A program made the position numbers and the translations under genes. Positions 35,461-43,983 of a stretch of 45,099 bases of DNA are shown one piece after another; the stretch's first letter is position 1; each line of letters begins with the position of its first letter. The notes below the pieces were generated by a model. That model worked only from the letters and a program-made list of their open reading frames with translations. It made no database searches and was not told where the DNA came from. The stretch spans positions 1-45,099 of the forward strand of contig NZ_DASZKT010000083.1 in the NCBI RefSeq assembly GCF_035552695.1. The letters are read 5' to 3'. The DNA comes from Actinospica sp035552695 (GTDB taxonomy: Bacteria; Actinomycetota; Actinomycetes; Streptomycetales; Catenulisporaceae).

Positions 35461-37881
35461 GTGGAAGAGCTTTCCCTGACGGAGAAGATCGGCCTGCTGA
35501 CGGGGGCGGACGCGTTCACACTGCCCGCTCTGGCACGGATCGGGCTGCGCGGCCTGCGCACCTCGGACGGGCCCGCGGGCGTGCGCGGGACGAACATGGA
35601 CCCGGCGGACCGGTCCACCAGCTTCCCCGCCCCGATCGCGCTCGCGGCGACCTGGGATCCGGCGTTGATCGAGCAGGTCACCAGGGAGATGGGCAGGGAG
35701 GCCCGGGCCAAGGGCATCGACGTGCTGCTCGCCCCGACCGTGAACCTGGCCCGCACGCCGTACGGCGGCCGCGGCTTCGAGTCCTTCGGCGAGGATCCGG
35801 TGCTCGCGGCGCGGATCGCGGCGGCGTACGTGCGCGGGGTGCAGAGCGAGGGCGTGGCGACGACCGTGAAGCACTTCGTGGGCAACGACTCCGAGGTCGA
35901 GCGGTGGACGGTGGACGTGCGGGCGGACGAGGCGACGCTGCGCGAGGTCTATCTCGTCCCCTTCGAGGCCTGCGTCACCGACGCCGAATGCGCGGCGGTG
36001 ATGGCCGGGTACAACCGCGTGAACGGAATCTCGATGACCGAGCACGAGGAGCTGCTGACCCGGATCCTGAAGGACGAGTGGGGTTTCCAGGGCGTCGTGT
36101 TCTCCGACTGGTCCGCGGCGCGCGCGACCGTGCAGACCGCGTTGGCGGGCCTCGACCTGGTGATGCCGGGTCCGGACGGGCCGTGGGGCCAGGCGCTGGT
36201 CGACGCGGTGGAGGCTGGCCTGGTCCCCGAGTCGCTGATCGATGACAAGGTCGAGCGGCTCCTGCGAATGGCGGAATTCTGCGGCGCTGTCGGCGCACCC
36301 GGCGATCCCGCTCCCGCACTGGACGTGCGCAAGGGGCCGCATGCGCGGCGCGACGTGGTTCGCCAGGCGGCGGCGCGCTCGTTCACCCTGCTGCGCAACG
36401 TGGGCGAGGCGTTGCCGCTGCCGAGGGAGATCAAGGAACTCGCTTTGATCGGCCCGAACGCGGTACACCCGGTGTATCAGGGCGCGGGCAGCGCGGAGGT
36501 GGGCCCAGCGGTCACCATGAGCCCGCTCGAGGGACTGCGCGGGGCCTTGGGCGGCGGGGTGAGCATCACCGTCGCGGAGGGCTGCGCGCACAGCTACCGC
36601 ACTTCGGGCCCCGATGCCGAGTGCACCGAGGATCCGGTGGACGGCGGACCCGGCGCGCGGCTGGAGATCTACGACGAGGACGACGAACTCGTCTATTCGG
36701 GCATTCGTCCGAACTCCGAGTTGACGTTCTGGGACCCGCTGCCCGAAGGCGTCGCCGCGAACGCCAAGCAGCTGGCCCTGAGCACGATGTACACGGCCCC
36801 CGCGGACGGCGGCTACCGGTTCGCCGTCGCGGGCATCGGCGAACTGCGCCTCGACATCGACGGCGAGCTCGCGACCGAGACCATCGCGCCGCAGGTGAAC
36901 GACCCGATGGAGGTCTTCTCCCAGCCCTTCGAATCCGGCGTCGAACGCGACCTGCGCGCCGGGCAGCGGGTACGGCTGACGGCAACCGGCAGGCCGGGCG
37001 ACTACGAGCCCGGATTCGTCCGGTTCCGGCTGGCCGCGCAACGCATTCGCACCGCGCCGGAGTTGATGGGCGAGGCGCTCGCGGCCGCCGGTGAGGCGGA
37101 CGCCGTCGTAGTCATCGTCGGCCCGGCGCCGGGCGAGGAGAGCGAGGGCTACGACCGCAGTACCTTGGCGCTGCCGGGCCGCCAGGACGCACTCATCGAA
37201 GAGGTCTCGGCCGTCTGCCCGCGCACCATCGTGGTGGTCAACAGCGGCATGCCGGTGCTGATGCCGTGGGCCGAACGAGTGAGTGCGATCCTCCAGATCT
37301 GGTTTCCGGGACAGGAGTTCGGCCTCGCGCTCGCCGACGTGCTGACGGGCGATCAGGAACCGACCGGCCGGCTGCCGGTGAGCATCCCGCGCACCGAGCC
37401 GCTGGTGCCGGTGGGCATCGCGAAGCCGCACGAGGGGGCCCTGCGGTACGAGGAGGGCCTGAGCGTCGGCTACCGGGCGTACGCGCGGACCGGCATCGAC
37501 CCGCGCTATCCCTTCGGCCACGGCCTCGGCTATACCGAATGGGACTACGAGGAGGTCCAGCTGCCGGTCGGCCCGGTGCACGCGGGCGCGGACGTCGAGA
37601 TCGGCGTGACCGTGCGGAACGTCGGCCCGCGGCAGGGCACGGAGACCGTGCAGGTGTACCTGACCAGGCCGGTGGACGGCGTCAGCGCGCTCGCCGCGTT
37701 CGGCCGGGTGGTCGCGAAGCCCGGCGAACGCGCGCGGATCCGGCTGACGCTGCCCGCGCGGGCGTTCGCGCACTGGGACGAGTCACGGCACGCGTGGGCG
37801 CAGCCCGACGGGGCGTTCCTCGTCAAGGTCGGCCCGTCCTCGCGTGAACTGCCGCTGCGCGGGGAACTGCTGGTGGGGTGA
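35461..37881 (+). CDS. GH3 beta-glucosidase-type glycosidase with PA14 insert
   Basis: An 806-residue glycoside hydrolase family 3 enzyme. N-terminal GH3 barrel with GLRTSDGPAGVRG and the substrate-site motif KHFVGNDSE; the expected nucleophile is Asp216 in GVVFSDW. The second GH3 domain is interrupted by a PA14-like beta-sandwich insert (about residues 395-530). A C-terminal fibronectin-III-like domain ends it. No signal peptide: it should cleave imported oligosaccharides, probably beta-glucosides, inside the cell. GTG at 35461 with AAGGAG six bases upstream. Last gene of the LacI-controlled operon. Confidence 0.93.
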   Translation: MEELSLTEKIGLLTGADAFTLPALARIGLRGLRTSDGPAGVRGTNMDPADRSTSFPAPIALAATWDPALIEQVTREMGREARAKGIDVLLAPTVNLARTPYGGRGFESFGEDPVLAARIAAAYVRGVQSEGVATTVKHFVGNDSEVERWTVDVRADEATLREVYLVPFEACVTDAECAAVMAGYNRVNGISMTEHEELLTRILKDEWGFQGVVFSDWSAARATVQTALAGLDLVMPGPDGPWGQALVDAVEAGLVPESLIDDKVERLLRMAEFCGAVGAPGDPAPALDVRKGPHARRDVVRQAAARSFTLLRNVGEALPLPREIKELALIGPNAVHPVYQGAGSAEVGPAVTMSPLEGLRGALGGGVSITVAEGCAHSYRTSGPDAECTEDPVDGGPGARLEIYDEDDELVYSGIRPNSELTFWDPLPEGVAANAKQLALSTMYTAPADGGYRFAVAGIGELRLDIDGELATETIAPQVNDPMEVFSQPFESGVERDLRAGQRVRLTATGRPGDYEPGFVRFRLAAQRIRTAPELMGEALAAAGEADAVVVIVGPAPGEESEGYDRSTLALPGRQDALIEEVSAVCPRTIVVVNSGMPVLMPWAERVSAILQIWFPGQEFGLALADVLTGDQEPTGRLPVSIPRTEPLVPVGIAKPHEGALRYEEGLSVGYRAYARTGIDPRYPFGHGLGYTEWDYEEVQLPVGPVHAGADVEIGVTVRNVGPRQGTETVQVYLTRPVDGVSALAAFGRVVAKPGERARIRLTLPARAFAHWDESRHAWAQPDGAFLVKVGPSSRELPLRGELLVG

Positions 37882-37934
37882 GAGCGGATAATCCCCCTGC
37901 GTCCTGGCGACGAGGTCAACTAGGCTCCGCTGGT

Positions 37935-38519
37935 ATGGAGGAGATCGATCAGCGGATTCCCGACCCGCGCCAACTCGTCGCCGTGCTCGCCGACACCACC
38001 AAGCTGCGGGTCTTCTCGGCGCTGGTGCTCGCCGAGCCGGCCGAGGGGCTGACAGCCGCTCAGGTGGCGCAGGCGACGGCCGTGAGCCAGGCCGAGGCGC
38101 GGCGCGCACTCGCCAATCTGACCGCGGTCGGGCTGGCCAGGCACGCGGGCGAGGAGCGCTTCCTGGCCGCCCCGGACGTGTTCCGCAGCACACTCGGCGA
38201 GCTCAACCGCAAGCGCGACGAGGCGGCGGCGAAGGCCTTCTCGACCACCGACCCGGCGCGGCTCTCCGTGCTGCTCAACTGCTTCCGCGACGGCAAGCTC
38301 GTGTACCTGCCGGAGAAGTTCGGCAAGCGGCAGATCGTGCTCGAGGAGATCGCGCAGGCCTTCGAGCCCGGCACCCGGTACGCGGAGGCCGAGGTGAACA
38401 TGATGCTGCGCGACCTGTACCCGGACTTCGCCGCGCTGCGCCGCTATCTGATCGACTCGGCGTTCCTTTCCCGCGAGGACGGCTTCTATTGGCGTTCCGG
38501 CGGGACTGTGGATGTCTGA
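37935..38519 (+). CDS. DUF2087-domain protein with N-terminal HTH-like domain
   Basis: A 194-residue protein. Residues 8-75 look like an ArsR/winged-helix fold (LADTTKLRVFSALVL...AQVAQATAVSQAEARRALANL). The C-terminal part (FRDGKLVYLPEKFGKRQIVLEEIAQAF and YAEAEVNMMLRDLYPDFAALRRYLIDSAFLSREDGFYWR, in parts) is DUF2087, whose function is not known but which often occurs in regulators. The ATG at 37935 has no clear ribosome site; a TAGGCT eight bases upstream could be a -10 box giving a leaderless mRNA. Probably a transcription regulator of unknown target. Confidence 0.75.
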   Translation: MEEIDQRIPDPRQLVAVLADTTKLRVFSALVLAEPAEGLTAAQVAQATAVSQAEARRALANLTAVGLARHAGEERFLAAPDVFRSTLGELNRKRDEAAAKAFSTTDPARLSVLLNCFRDGKLVYLPEKFGKRQIVLEEIAQAFEPGTRYAEAEVNMMLRDLYPDFAALRRYLIDSAFLSREDGFYWRSGGTVDV

Positions 38520-38589
38520 ACCGAACGGCGGGGGCGTACGTTGTTCGCGGTTGAAACAGTGAGTCGAGACGCCAGCTGAGGACGCATCC

Positions 38590-39060
38590 ATGCCGTATAC
38601 CGTGTTCGGTCTGCCCACGCACGTTCTGATCATCCATGTCACGGTCGTCGGCATTCCGCTGGCCTGCCTCGGCGTCCTCGCGATCGCGATCCGCCCGGCC
38701 TGGCGCCGCAGGTTCGGCTGGTGGGTGGCCGGGCTCTCCGTGATCATGGTCCCGGTGACGTACGCCACGCAGCTCGCGGGCACCCAGCTGTACAACCACA
38801 ACTCCTATCTGCAGAGCGTGGCGGCGCAGCACAAGGCGCTCGGCAGCACACTGGTCTGGTTCGTCGCCGCGGTGGCCGTGCTCGCGCTGGCGCTGGAGCT
38901 GGCCGAGAAGCGCGGCTACGCGGACCACCACGCGACCATGGTCGTCATCGCGGCGCTGGCGATCGGCGCGAGCGCGATCTGCCTCGTGCGCGTGGTCCAG
39001 GTCGGCGACTCCGGCGCGCGGGCCGCGTGGGGCGGCATCGTGCAGACGACGCACAAGTAG
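38590..39060 (+). CDS. DUF2231-like four-helix membrane protein
   Basis: A 156-residue membrane protein with four hydrophobic segments. N-terminal FGLPTHVLIIHVTVVGIPLA and the third helix region QSVAAQHKALGSTLVWFVAAV resemble DUF2231, a family with a conserved His near the start; function is unknown. ATG with a GAGGA ribosome site upstream. It lies 70 bp after the DUF2087 gene and ends just before a terminator at 39073-39113. Confidence 0.8.
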   Translation: MPYTVFGLPTHVLIIHVTVVGIPLACLGVLAIAIRPAWRRRFGWWVAGLSVIMVPVTYATQLAGTQLYNHNSYLQSVAAQHKALGSTLVWFVAAVAVLALALELAEKRGYADHHATMVVIAALAIGASAICLVRVVQVGDSGARAAWGGIVQTTHK

Positions 39061-39072
39061 CGCGAGAACGCC

Positions 39073-39113
39073 GAGAGCCCCTGCACCCGCGGTGGATCGG
39101 GTGGGGGGCTCTT
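39073..39113 (+). terminator. Terminator hairpin after the DUF2231-like gene
   Basis: AGAGCCCC (39074-39081) pairs with GGGGCTCT (39105-39112), and CACCCG (39084-39089) with CGGGTG (39098-39103) inside, giving an 8+6-bp stem. It begins 12 bp after the stop codon; the tail has CTTCG only. Confidence 0.7.
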
Positions 39114-39155
39114 CGACGTTTGATGGAGCTTGTCGTGTGCTGGAGCTTGTTCAGG

Positions 39156-39551
39156 TCAGGCGACGACGCCCTCGACGGTCACCGGTCCGTCCGGCCACCG
39201 GCGAAGCGCCACCCGGTCACCCGGCTTGGGCCATAGGCGTCCGACGGAGCGGGCGCGCGCGACGGCGAGCAGCAGGGTGGCGCAGTAGGTCGTGGCGGTG
39301 GCGCCGAGTTCGGTCAGCACCAGCGCGCCGACCGGATCGCAGGTCATTATCCGGCCGGGCAGCAGGCCCGGCGCGAGGCGGGCGAGCTCGGCGATCTCCG
39401 GCTCGCTCCACCCGAGTCCGTCGTTCATGGGCTCGGGGGTCTCGGCGGCCTCGGCGGCGGTCGTCATCCGTCGGGACCGGGTGCGGGACGGTCGGCAGGG
39501 CGGCACAGGGGTAGGCGCTGGGCCTGCCGCGGAAATCGCCTGTGCCGACAT
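39156..39551 (-). CDS. Small soluble protein of unknown function
   Basis: A 131-residue protein with a Pro/Thr/Ala-rich N-terminus and a C-terminal part MNDGLGWSEPEIAELARLAPGLLPG, TCDPVGALVLTELGATATTY and a charged end. The ATG at 39551 is supported by CGGAGG five bases upstream; a second in-frame ATG at 39467 would give 103 residues. I do not recognise the family. It is divergent from the NlpC/P60 gene and its riboswitch-like leader. It converges with the DUF2231-like gene, with that gene's terminator between them. Confidence 0.55.
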   Translation of the reverse strand: MSAQAISAAGPAPTPVPPCRPSRTRSRRMTTAAEAAETPEPMNDGLGWSEPEIAELARLAPGLLPGRIMTCDPVGALVLTELGATATTYCATLLLAVARARSVGRLWPKPGDRVALRRWPDGPVTVEGVVA

Positions 39552-39915
39552 GGATGCCTCCGTGGTACTCGATCGCTGGGGAGCGGTTTCGGGTTGTCAA
39601 ATATCCGCTCATGGGCTGAGCGTACGGTTTGTCTCACTGAATCGAAGATTCTAGGGGGCCGCCGCGACGCTGTCGCTGAATTTTTATCCGAGCCGGGCCC
39701 ATCCGGCCAGCCCGAGCGCGCCACCAGGCCCGCAGTACCCCGATCGGGTTCCAGAAAACGGGCAAGTGGCGACGAAAGGACGTTGGAGCGGTAACGATCC
39801 GGCAAAGCGGCGCTCACCCTACGCGGCCAATCCATCACGCGGAGCGTAGGGTGACGCCGTATCGACCGGCCGGCGTTCGGGGCCCCGCCTTTCCCTTGTC
39901 TGGAGTGATGCCGCG
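39552..39915. other. Intergenic region (364 bp) holding the c-di-AMP-type leader
   Basis: The left third holds the small-protein promoter side and a short hairpin with GAATC and GATTC around GAA (39642-39654). The rest is the riboswitch-like leader described separately. No coding signal was seen; the open frames here overlap the structured RNA. Confidence 0.6.
39657..39857 (+). ncRNA. ydaO/yuaA-type c-di-AMP riboswitch upstream of NlpC/P60 hydrolase
   Basis: The leader resembles actinobacterial ydaO/yuaA elements: CTGAATTTTTATCCGAGCCG near 39675, GGTTCCAGAAAACGGGCAAG at 39747-39766 and AATCCATCACGCGGAGCGTA near 39829. Conserved blocks are in the family order. A strong 11-bp stem pairs 39814-39824 with 39844-39854. 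Such elements bind cyclic di-AMP and commonly sit before cell-wall hydrolase genes in actinobacteria, which fits the gene at 39916. The exact boundaries are approximate. Confidence 0.8.
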
Positions 39916-40980
39916 ATGGTGTCCCACAAACGGACGAAACGCATGAACGGCTCCGGCTCCGTGCGCGGCGTGCGCGGGGTACGCGGGGTGTGCACCGTGA
40001 CCTCGTCGGCCGCAGCCGTGGGCGTGGTGGCCGGGGTGTGCGCGCCGGGCACCGGCCAGGCCGTCACGCTCGATTCGGTCAAGGCCGAGGTGCAGAGCCT
40101 GCGCGCGCAGTCGGAGACGGCCACGCAGCGGTACGACCAGGCGACCCAGCAGATGGCCTCGCTGCAGCAGAAGGTGAACGCCATTCAGGCCGAGGCCTCG
40201 ACGATCCGGCAGCAGGTGGATAAGTACTACGGATCGCTGGGCCAATTGGCGGAAACGCAATACCGCGGCAGCGGCATCGACCCCACGCTGCAACTCATGT
40301 TCGCGCAGCAGCCCGATGAATTCCTGCAGCGGGCCGTCAGCCTGCAGGCGCTCGGTCGCGGCGAATCCGTCGGCCTGCGGACGGTCGTGCAGCAACAGCA
40401 GCAGCTCACGCAGTTTCGCGCGCAGGCCTCGCAGGCCCTTGAGCAGCAGGCCACGATGGAGCAGCAGGCGGCCGCCGCGCGCGCCGAGATCCTCGCCGAG
40501 CAGCAGCACGCGCAGTCGCTGCTCGGCCAGTTGACGGCGGCTCAGCAGCGGTCCCTGGACTACTCGGGCGTGACCGCCGAGCAGATCGCGTCGGTGCCGC
40601 AGCCGCTCGGCCGGGCGGCGCTGGCGATCGACTTCGTCGAGTCGAAGCTGGGCCTGTGGTACGAGTGGGGCGGCACCGGCGACCCGAGCTACGACTGCTC
40701 CGGCCTGGTCCAGGCGGCCTGGCAGACGGCCGGCGTACAGCTGCCGCGGGTGACCTGGGATCAGATCAACGTGGGCCAGCCGGTCCCGGCCCAGCTTTCG
40801 GCCCTGCAGCCCGGCGATCTGATCTTCTACCTCGACGGCGCGCACGTGGCCATGTACGTGGGAAACGGACTGGTCATCCACGCGCCGACCACCGGCCAGC
40901 AGATCCAGTACGGCGAGTGGGACATGATGCCGATCACCGCGGTCAGGCGGATCCTTCCCCTCATGCAGGCTGGCGGATAA
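39916..40980 (+). CDS. Secreted NlpC/P60 cell-wall endopeptidase with coiled-coil domain
   Basis: A 354-residue exported peptidoglycan hydrolase (RipA-like). Export signal region about residues 1-48, then a long Gln/Ala-rich coiled coil (50-225) as in RipA-type autolysins, then the NlpC/P60 domain. Catalytic Cys261 in YDCSGLV and His310 in GAHVAMYVG are seen, with a further His in VIHAPTT. It should cleave the peptide stem of peptidoglycan, for growth or cell separation. ATG at 39916, ribosome site GGAG ten bases upstream. Controlled by the upstream c-di-AMP-type leader. Confidence 0.92.
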   Translation: MVSHKRTKRMNGSGSVRGVRGVRGVCTVTSSAAAVGVVAGVCAPGTGQAVTLDSVKAEVQSLRAQSETATQRYDQATQQMASLQQKVNAIQAEASTIRQQVDKYYGSLGQLAETQYRGSGIDPTLQLMFAQQPDEFLQRAVSLQALGRGESVGLRTVVQQQQQLTQFRAQASQALEQQATMEQQAAAARAEILAEQQHAQSLLGQLTAAQQRSLDYSGVTAEQIASVPQPLGRAALAIDFVESKLGLWYEWGGTGDPSYDCSGLVQAAWQTAGVQLPRVTWDQINVGQPVPAQLSALQPGDLIFYLDGAHVAMYVGNGLVIHAPTTGQQIQYGEWDMMPITAVRRILPLMQAGG

Positions 40981-41085
40981 CGAACTGGAACCAGCGTTCA
41001 TTCGCACTGGATCAGGCGCGGAATCGGGCGGTAGTATCGCAATCAGGACCCAAGACCTCCGATGAATCGAGTGATCCGAGCCGCG

Positions 41086-41811
41086 ATGCCTACCACCGCC
41101 TTGTTCGTCACGTGCGTCAACGACGTGGCCTTCCCGAGCACCGGGATCGCCACGGTCCGCGTACTGGAACGGCTCGGGGTCGCGGTCGACTTCCCCGAGG
41201 CGCAGACCTGCTGCGGCCAGATGCAGTACAACACCGGGTATCCGGCCGAGGCCAAGCCGCTCGCCGAGAAGTTCGCGCGCGATTTCCGCGGGTACGACGC
41301 GATCGTGGTGCCCTCCGGCTCCTGCGGGGCCTTCGTCCGCGACATCCATCCGCGGCTGCTCGGGAGCTCGGCGCCGCCGCCGGTCTACGAGCTCACCGAG
41401 TACCTGCTCGACATCCTGGAGACCGCGGACGTGGGCGCCTATTTCCCGCATCGCGTCGCCTATCATCCGACCTGTCACAGCGCGCGCCTACTGAAGCTCG
41501 GGGATCGCCCGGCCCGGCTGCTCAGCCGCGTCGAGGGCCTTGAGCTGGTCGAGCTGCCCGGAGCGGAGGAGTGCTGCGGCTTCGGCGGGACCTTCTCGGT
41601 GAAGAATCCGGACGTCTCGGCGGCGATGGGCGCCGACAAGGTCGCGCACGCGGTGGAGAGCGGCGCCGAATACCTGGTCGCCGCGGACAATTCCTGCCTG
41701 ATGCACATCGGCGGCACCGCACGCCGCTCCGCCGCACCGGTCAGGACCCTGCATCTCGCCGAGGTCCTCGCGTCCACCAAGGACGCGCCGTACGAGGCGG
41801 TGGCCCAGTGA
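41086..41811 (+). CDS. lutA: LutA, lactate utilisation Fe-S protein
   Basis: A 241-residue protein with two cysteine-rich CCG domains: CCGQM near residue 42 and ECCGFGGTFSV about residue 165, the hallmark of LutA/YkgE. With LutB and LutC it forms a cytoplasmic iron-sulfur enzyme that oxidises L-lactate to pyruvate. The ATG at 41086 (MPTTALFVTCVNDVAFPSTG) gives the family's normal start; an in-frame ATG at 41062 adds eight residues without a ribosome site. A TAGTAT at 41032-41037 could be a -10 box. Its TGA overlaps the lutB start. Confidence 0.93.
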   Translation: MPTTALFVTCVNDVAFPSTGIATVRVLERLGVAVDFPEAQTCCGQMQYNTGYPAEAKPLAEKFARDFRGYDAIVVPSGSCGAFVRDIHPRLLGSSAPPPVYELTEYLLDILETADVGAYFPHRVAYHPTCHSARLLKLGDRPARLLSRVEGLELVELPGAEECCGFGGTFSVKNPDVSAAMGADKVAHAVESGAEYLVAADNSCLMHIGGTARRSAAPVRTLHLAEVLASTKDAPYEAVAQ

Positions 41812-43238
41812 GCGGCGGCACCTACCTCGGCATGCCGTCCTTCCCCGCCGCCGCGCGCCTCGCCACGCAGGACAAGCAGCTCCGCGCCAACCTCACGCGC
41901 GCCACGCACACGATCCGCGACAAGCGCGCCAAGGCCGTCAGCGAGCTCGAGGACTGGTCCGGGCTCCGCGAGGCGGGCAAGCAGATCAAGGACCACACCC
42001 TCCGCCATCTCGATCAGTACCTTGTCCAACTGGAGACCAAGGTCACCGAGGCGGGTGGCACCGTGCACTGGGCGCGGGACGCCGCCGAGGCCAACCGCAT
42101 CGTCGCCGCGCTCGTCAAGGCCACCGGCGAGACCGAGGTGGTCAAGGTCAAGTCCATGGCCACCCAGGAGATCGGCCTCAACGAGGCCCTCGCCGCCGAA
42201 GGCATCTCGGCCTACGAAACCGACCTGGCCGAGCTGATCGTGCAGCTCGGCGACGACCTGCCCTCGCACATCCTGGTGCCGGCGATCCACCGCAACCGCA
42301 CCGAGATCCGCGACATCTTCCGCGCCAACATGGCGCGCTACGGCCGTCCGGCCCCGGCCGAGCTGAGCGACACGCCCGCCGACCTCGCCGAGGCGGCGCG
42401 CCTGCACCTGCGCGAGAAGTTCCTGCGCGCCAAGGTCGCCGTCTCCGGCGCCAACTTCATGATCGCGGAGAGCGGCACGCTGGTCGTCCTCGAATCCGAG
42501 GGCAACGGCCGGATGTGCCTGACCCTGCCCGAGACGCTGATCTCCGTCGTCGGAATCGAGAAGATCATCCCGAGCTGGCGGGACCTCGAGGTCTTCATGC
42601 AGCTGCTCCCCCGCTCCTCCACCGCCGAGCGGATGAATCCGTACACGACGATGTGGACCGGCACCACCGAGGGCGACGGGCCGCGCGAGTTCCACCTCGT
42701 GCTGCTCGACAACGGCCGCACCGACACCCTCGCCGACACCGTCGGCCGCCAGGCTCTGCGCTGCATCCGCTGCTCCGCCTGCCTCAACGTCTGCCCGGTC
42801 TACGAGCGCGCGGGCGGCCACGCGTACGGCTCCGCCTATCCGGGCCCGATCGGCGCGATCCTCACCCCGCAGCTGCGCGGCACCGGAACCGCGCTGGACG
42901 CCTCGCTCCCCTATGCCTCGTCCCTCTGCGGCGCCTGCTACGAGGTCTGCCCCGTCGCCATCGACATCCCGGAGGTACTGGTCCACCTCCGCGCCCGCGT
43001 CACCGAGACCGAACCGGGCCACCGTGCCGAGCGCGCCGCCATGAAGGCCGCGACCTACGCGATGACGCATCCCGCCGCCTACCGCGCGGCCGAGGCCGCC
43101 GCCGTGCGCAGCAGAAAACTGATCCCGAAGGCCCAAAAGCTCCCCATCGGTCCCGCCAAGGCATGGACCGAGTCCAGGGATCTACCGGAACTGCCTCGAC
43201 AGACTTTCCGGCAGTGGTGGAAGGAGACCCACCCGTGA
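41808..43238 (+). CDS. lutB: LutB, lactate utilisation Fe-S protein
   Basis: A 476-residue LutB/YkgF protein. The middle has the LutB/LutC-shared domain; two 4Fe-4S clusters are seen near the C-terminus in CIRCSACLNVCPVY and CGACYEVCPVAI. GTG start (41808) overlaps the lutA TGA, so translation is coupled. It carries electrons between LutA and partners in lactate oxidation. The lutC start overlaps its TGA. Confidence 0.95.
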   Translation: MSGGTYLGMPSFPAAARLATQDKQLRANLTRATHTIRDKRAKAVSELEDWSGLREAGKQIKDHTLRHLDQYLVQLETKVTEAGGTVHWARDAAEANRIVAALVKATGETEVVKVKSMATQEIGLNEALAAEGISAYETDLAELIVQLGDDLPSHILVPAIHRNRTEIRDIFRANMARYGRPAPAELSDTPADLAEAARLHLREKFLRAKVAVSGANFMIAESGTLVVLESEGNGRMCLTLPETLISVVGIEKIIPSWRDLEVFMQLLPRSSTAERMNPYTTMWTGTTEGDGPREFHLVLLDNGRTDTLADTVGRQALRCIRCSACLNVCPVYERAGGHAYGSAYPGPIGAILTPQLRGTGTALDASLPYASSLCGACYEVCPVAIDIPEVLVHLRARVTETEPGHRAERAAMKAATYAMTHPAAYRAAEAAAVRSRKLIPKAQKLPIGPAKAWTESRDLPELPRQTFRQWWKETHP

Positions 43239-43894
43239 CGGCCACGGCCCGCGAGGAGATCCTCGCCCGCATCCGCCGCGCCCTCGCCGACGTGCCCAAG
43301 GACGAACCCGCTGGGATGGCACGCGGTTACCTTCACGAACACGGCACGCGCACCGCGGCCGAGACCGTCGACCTCCTCGCCGAGAACCTCGCCGACTACC
43401 GCGCGCAGGTCCACCGCGGCAGCGAGGCCGAACTGCCCGCCATGATCGCCAGATTGCTCACCGAACGCGGTTCCACGAGCGTCGCCATCCCCGAGGCGCT
43501 GCCCGAAGCCTGGCTGAGCGAACTGCTCCCGACCGTCACCCTCGTCCCCGACTCTCCCGAGCTGACGCCGCAGCGGCTGGATGAGGTCCAGTCCGTGATC
43601 AGCGCGTGCGCCCTGGCGATCGCCGAGACCGGCACCATCGTCCTCGACGGCGGGCCCGGCCAGGGCCGCCGCCTGCTGACCCTCGTGCCCGACCACCACA
43701 TCTGCGTCGTACGCGTCCCCGACCAGGTCGTGACCTCCGTGCCGCGGGCCTTCGAGCACGGCCGCCTCTCCCCCGTCCGCCCGCAGACCTGGATCGCCGG
43801 ACCATCCGCCACCAGTGACATCGAACTCGACCGAGTCGAGGGAGTGCACGGCCCCCGGAAGCTGGACGTCATCCTCATCACCGCCGCCGCGTAA
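43235..43894 (+). CDS. lutC: LutC, lactate utilisation protein
   Basis: A 219-residue LutC/YkgG (DUF162) protein. Family motifs: AREEILARIRRALAD at the N-terminus, CALAIAETGTIVLDGG, HHICVVRVPDQVV and GPSATSDIELDRVEGVHGPRKLDVILI (in parts) at the end. It completes the lactate oxidation complex. GTG at 43235 overlaps the lutB TGA. No lutR or lactate permease gene is adjacent in this window. Confidence 0.95.
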   Translation: MTATAREEILARIRRALADVPKDEPAGMARGYLHEHGTRTAAETVDLLAENLADYRAQVHRGSEAELPAMIARLLTERGSTSVAIPEALPEAWLSELLPTVTLVPDSPELTPQRLDEVQSVISACALAIAETGTIVLDGGPGQGRRLLTLVPDHHICVVRVPDQVVTSVPRAFEHGRLSPVRPQTWIAGPSATSDIELDRVEGVHGPRKLDVILITAAA

Positions 43895-43983
43895 CACGTT
43901 CGGCGGACCCGACATGCGCGGTGCCATCCCGCGGCCGTCTCCTGGAACGGAGTGGGCGGCGCGAAACGGGATGGTGGTCCAAG

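Noticed and set aside
39835..41478. A 547-codon antisense frame over the NlpC/P60 gene and lutA
   Set aside because: No recognisable domain; the sense strand has catalytic motifs.
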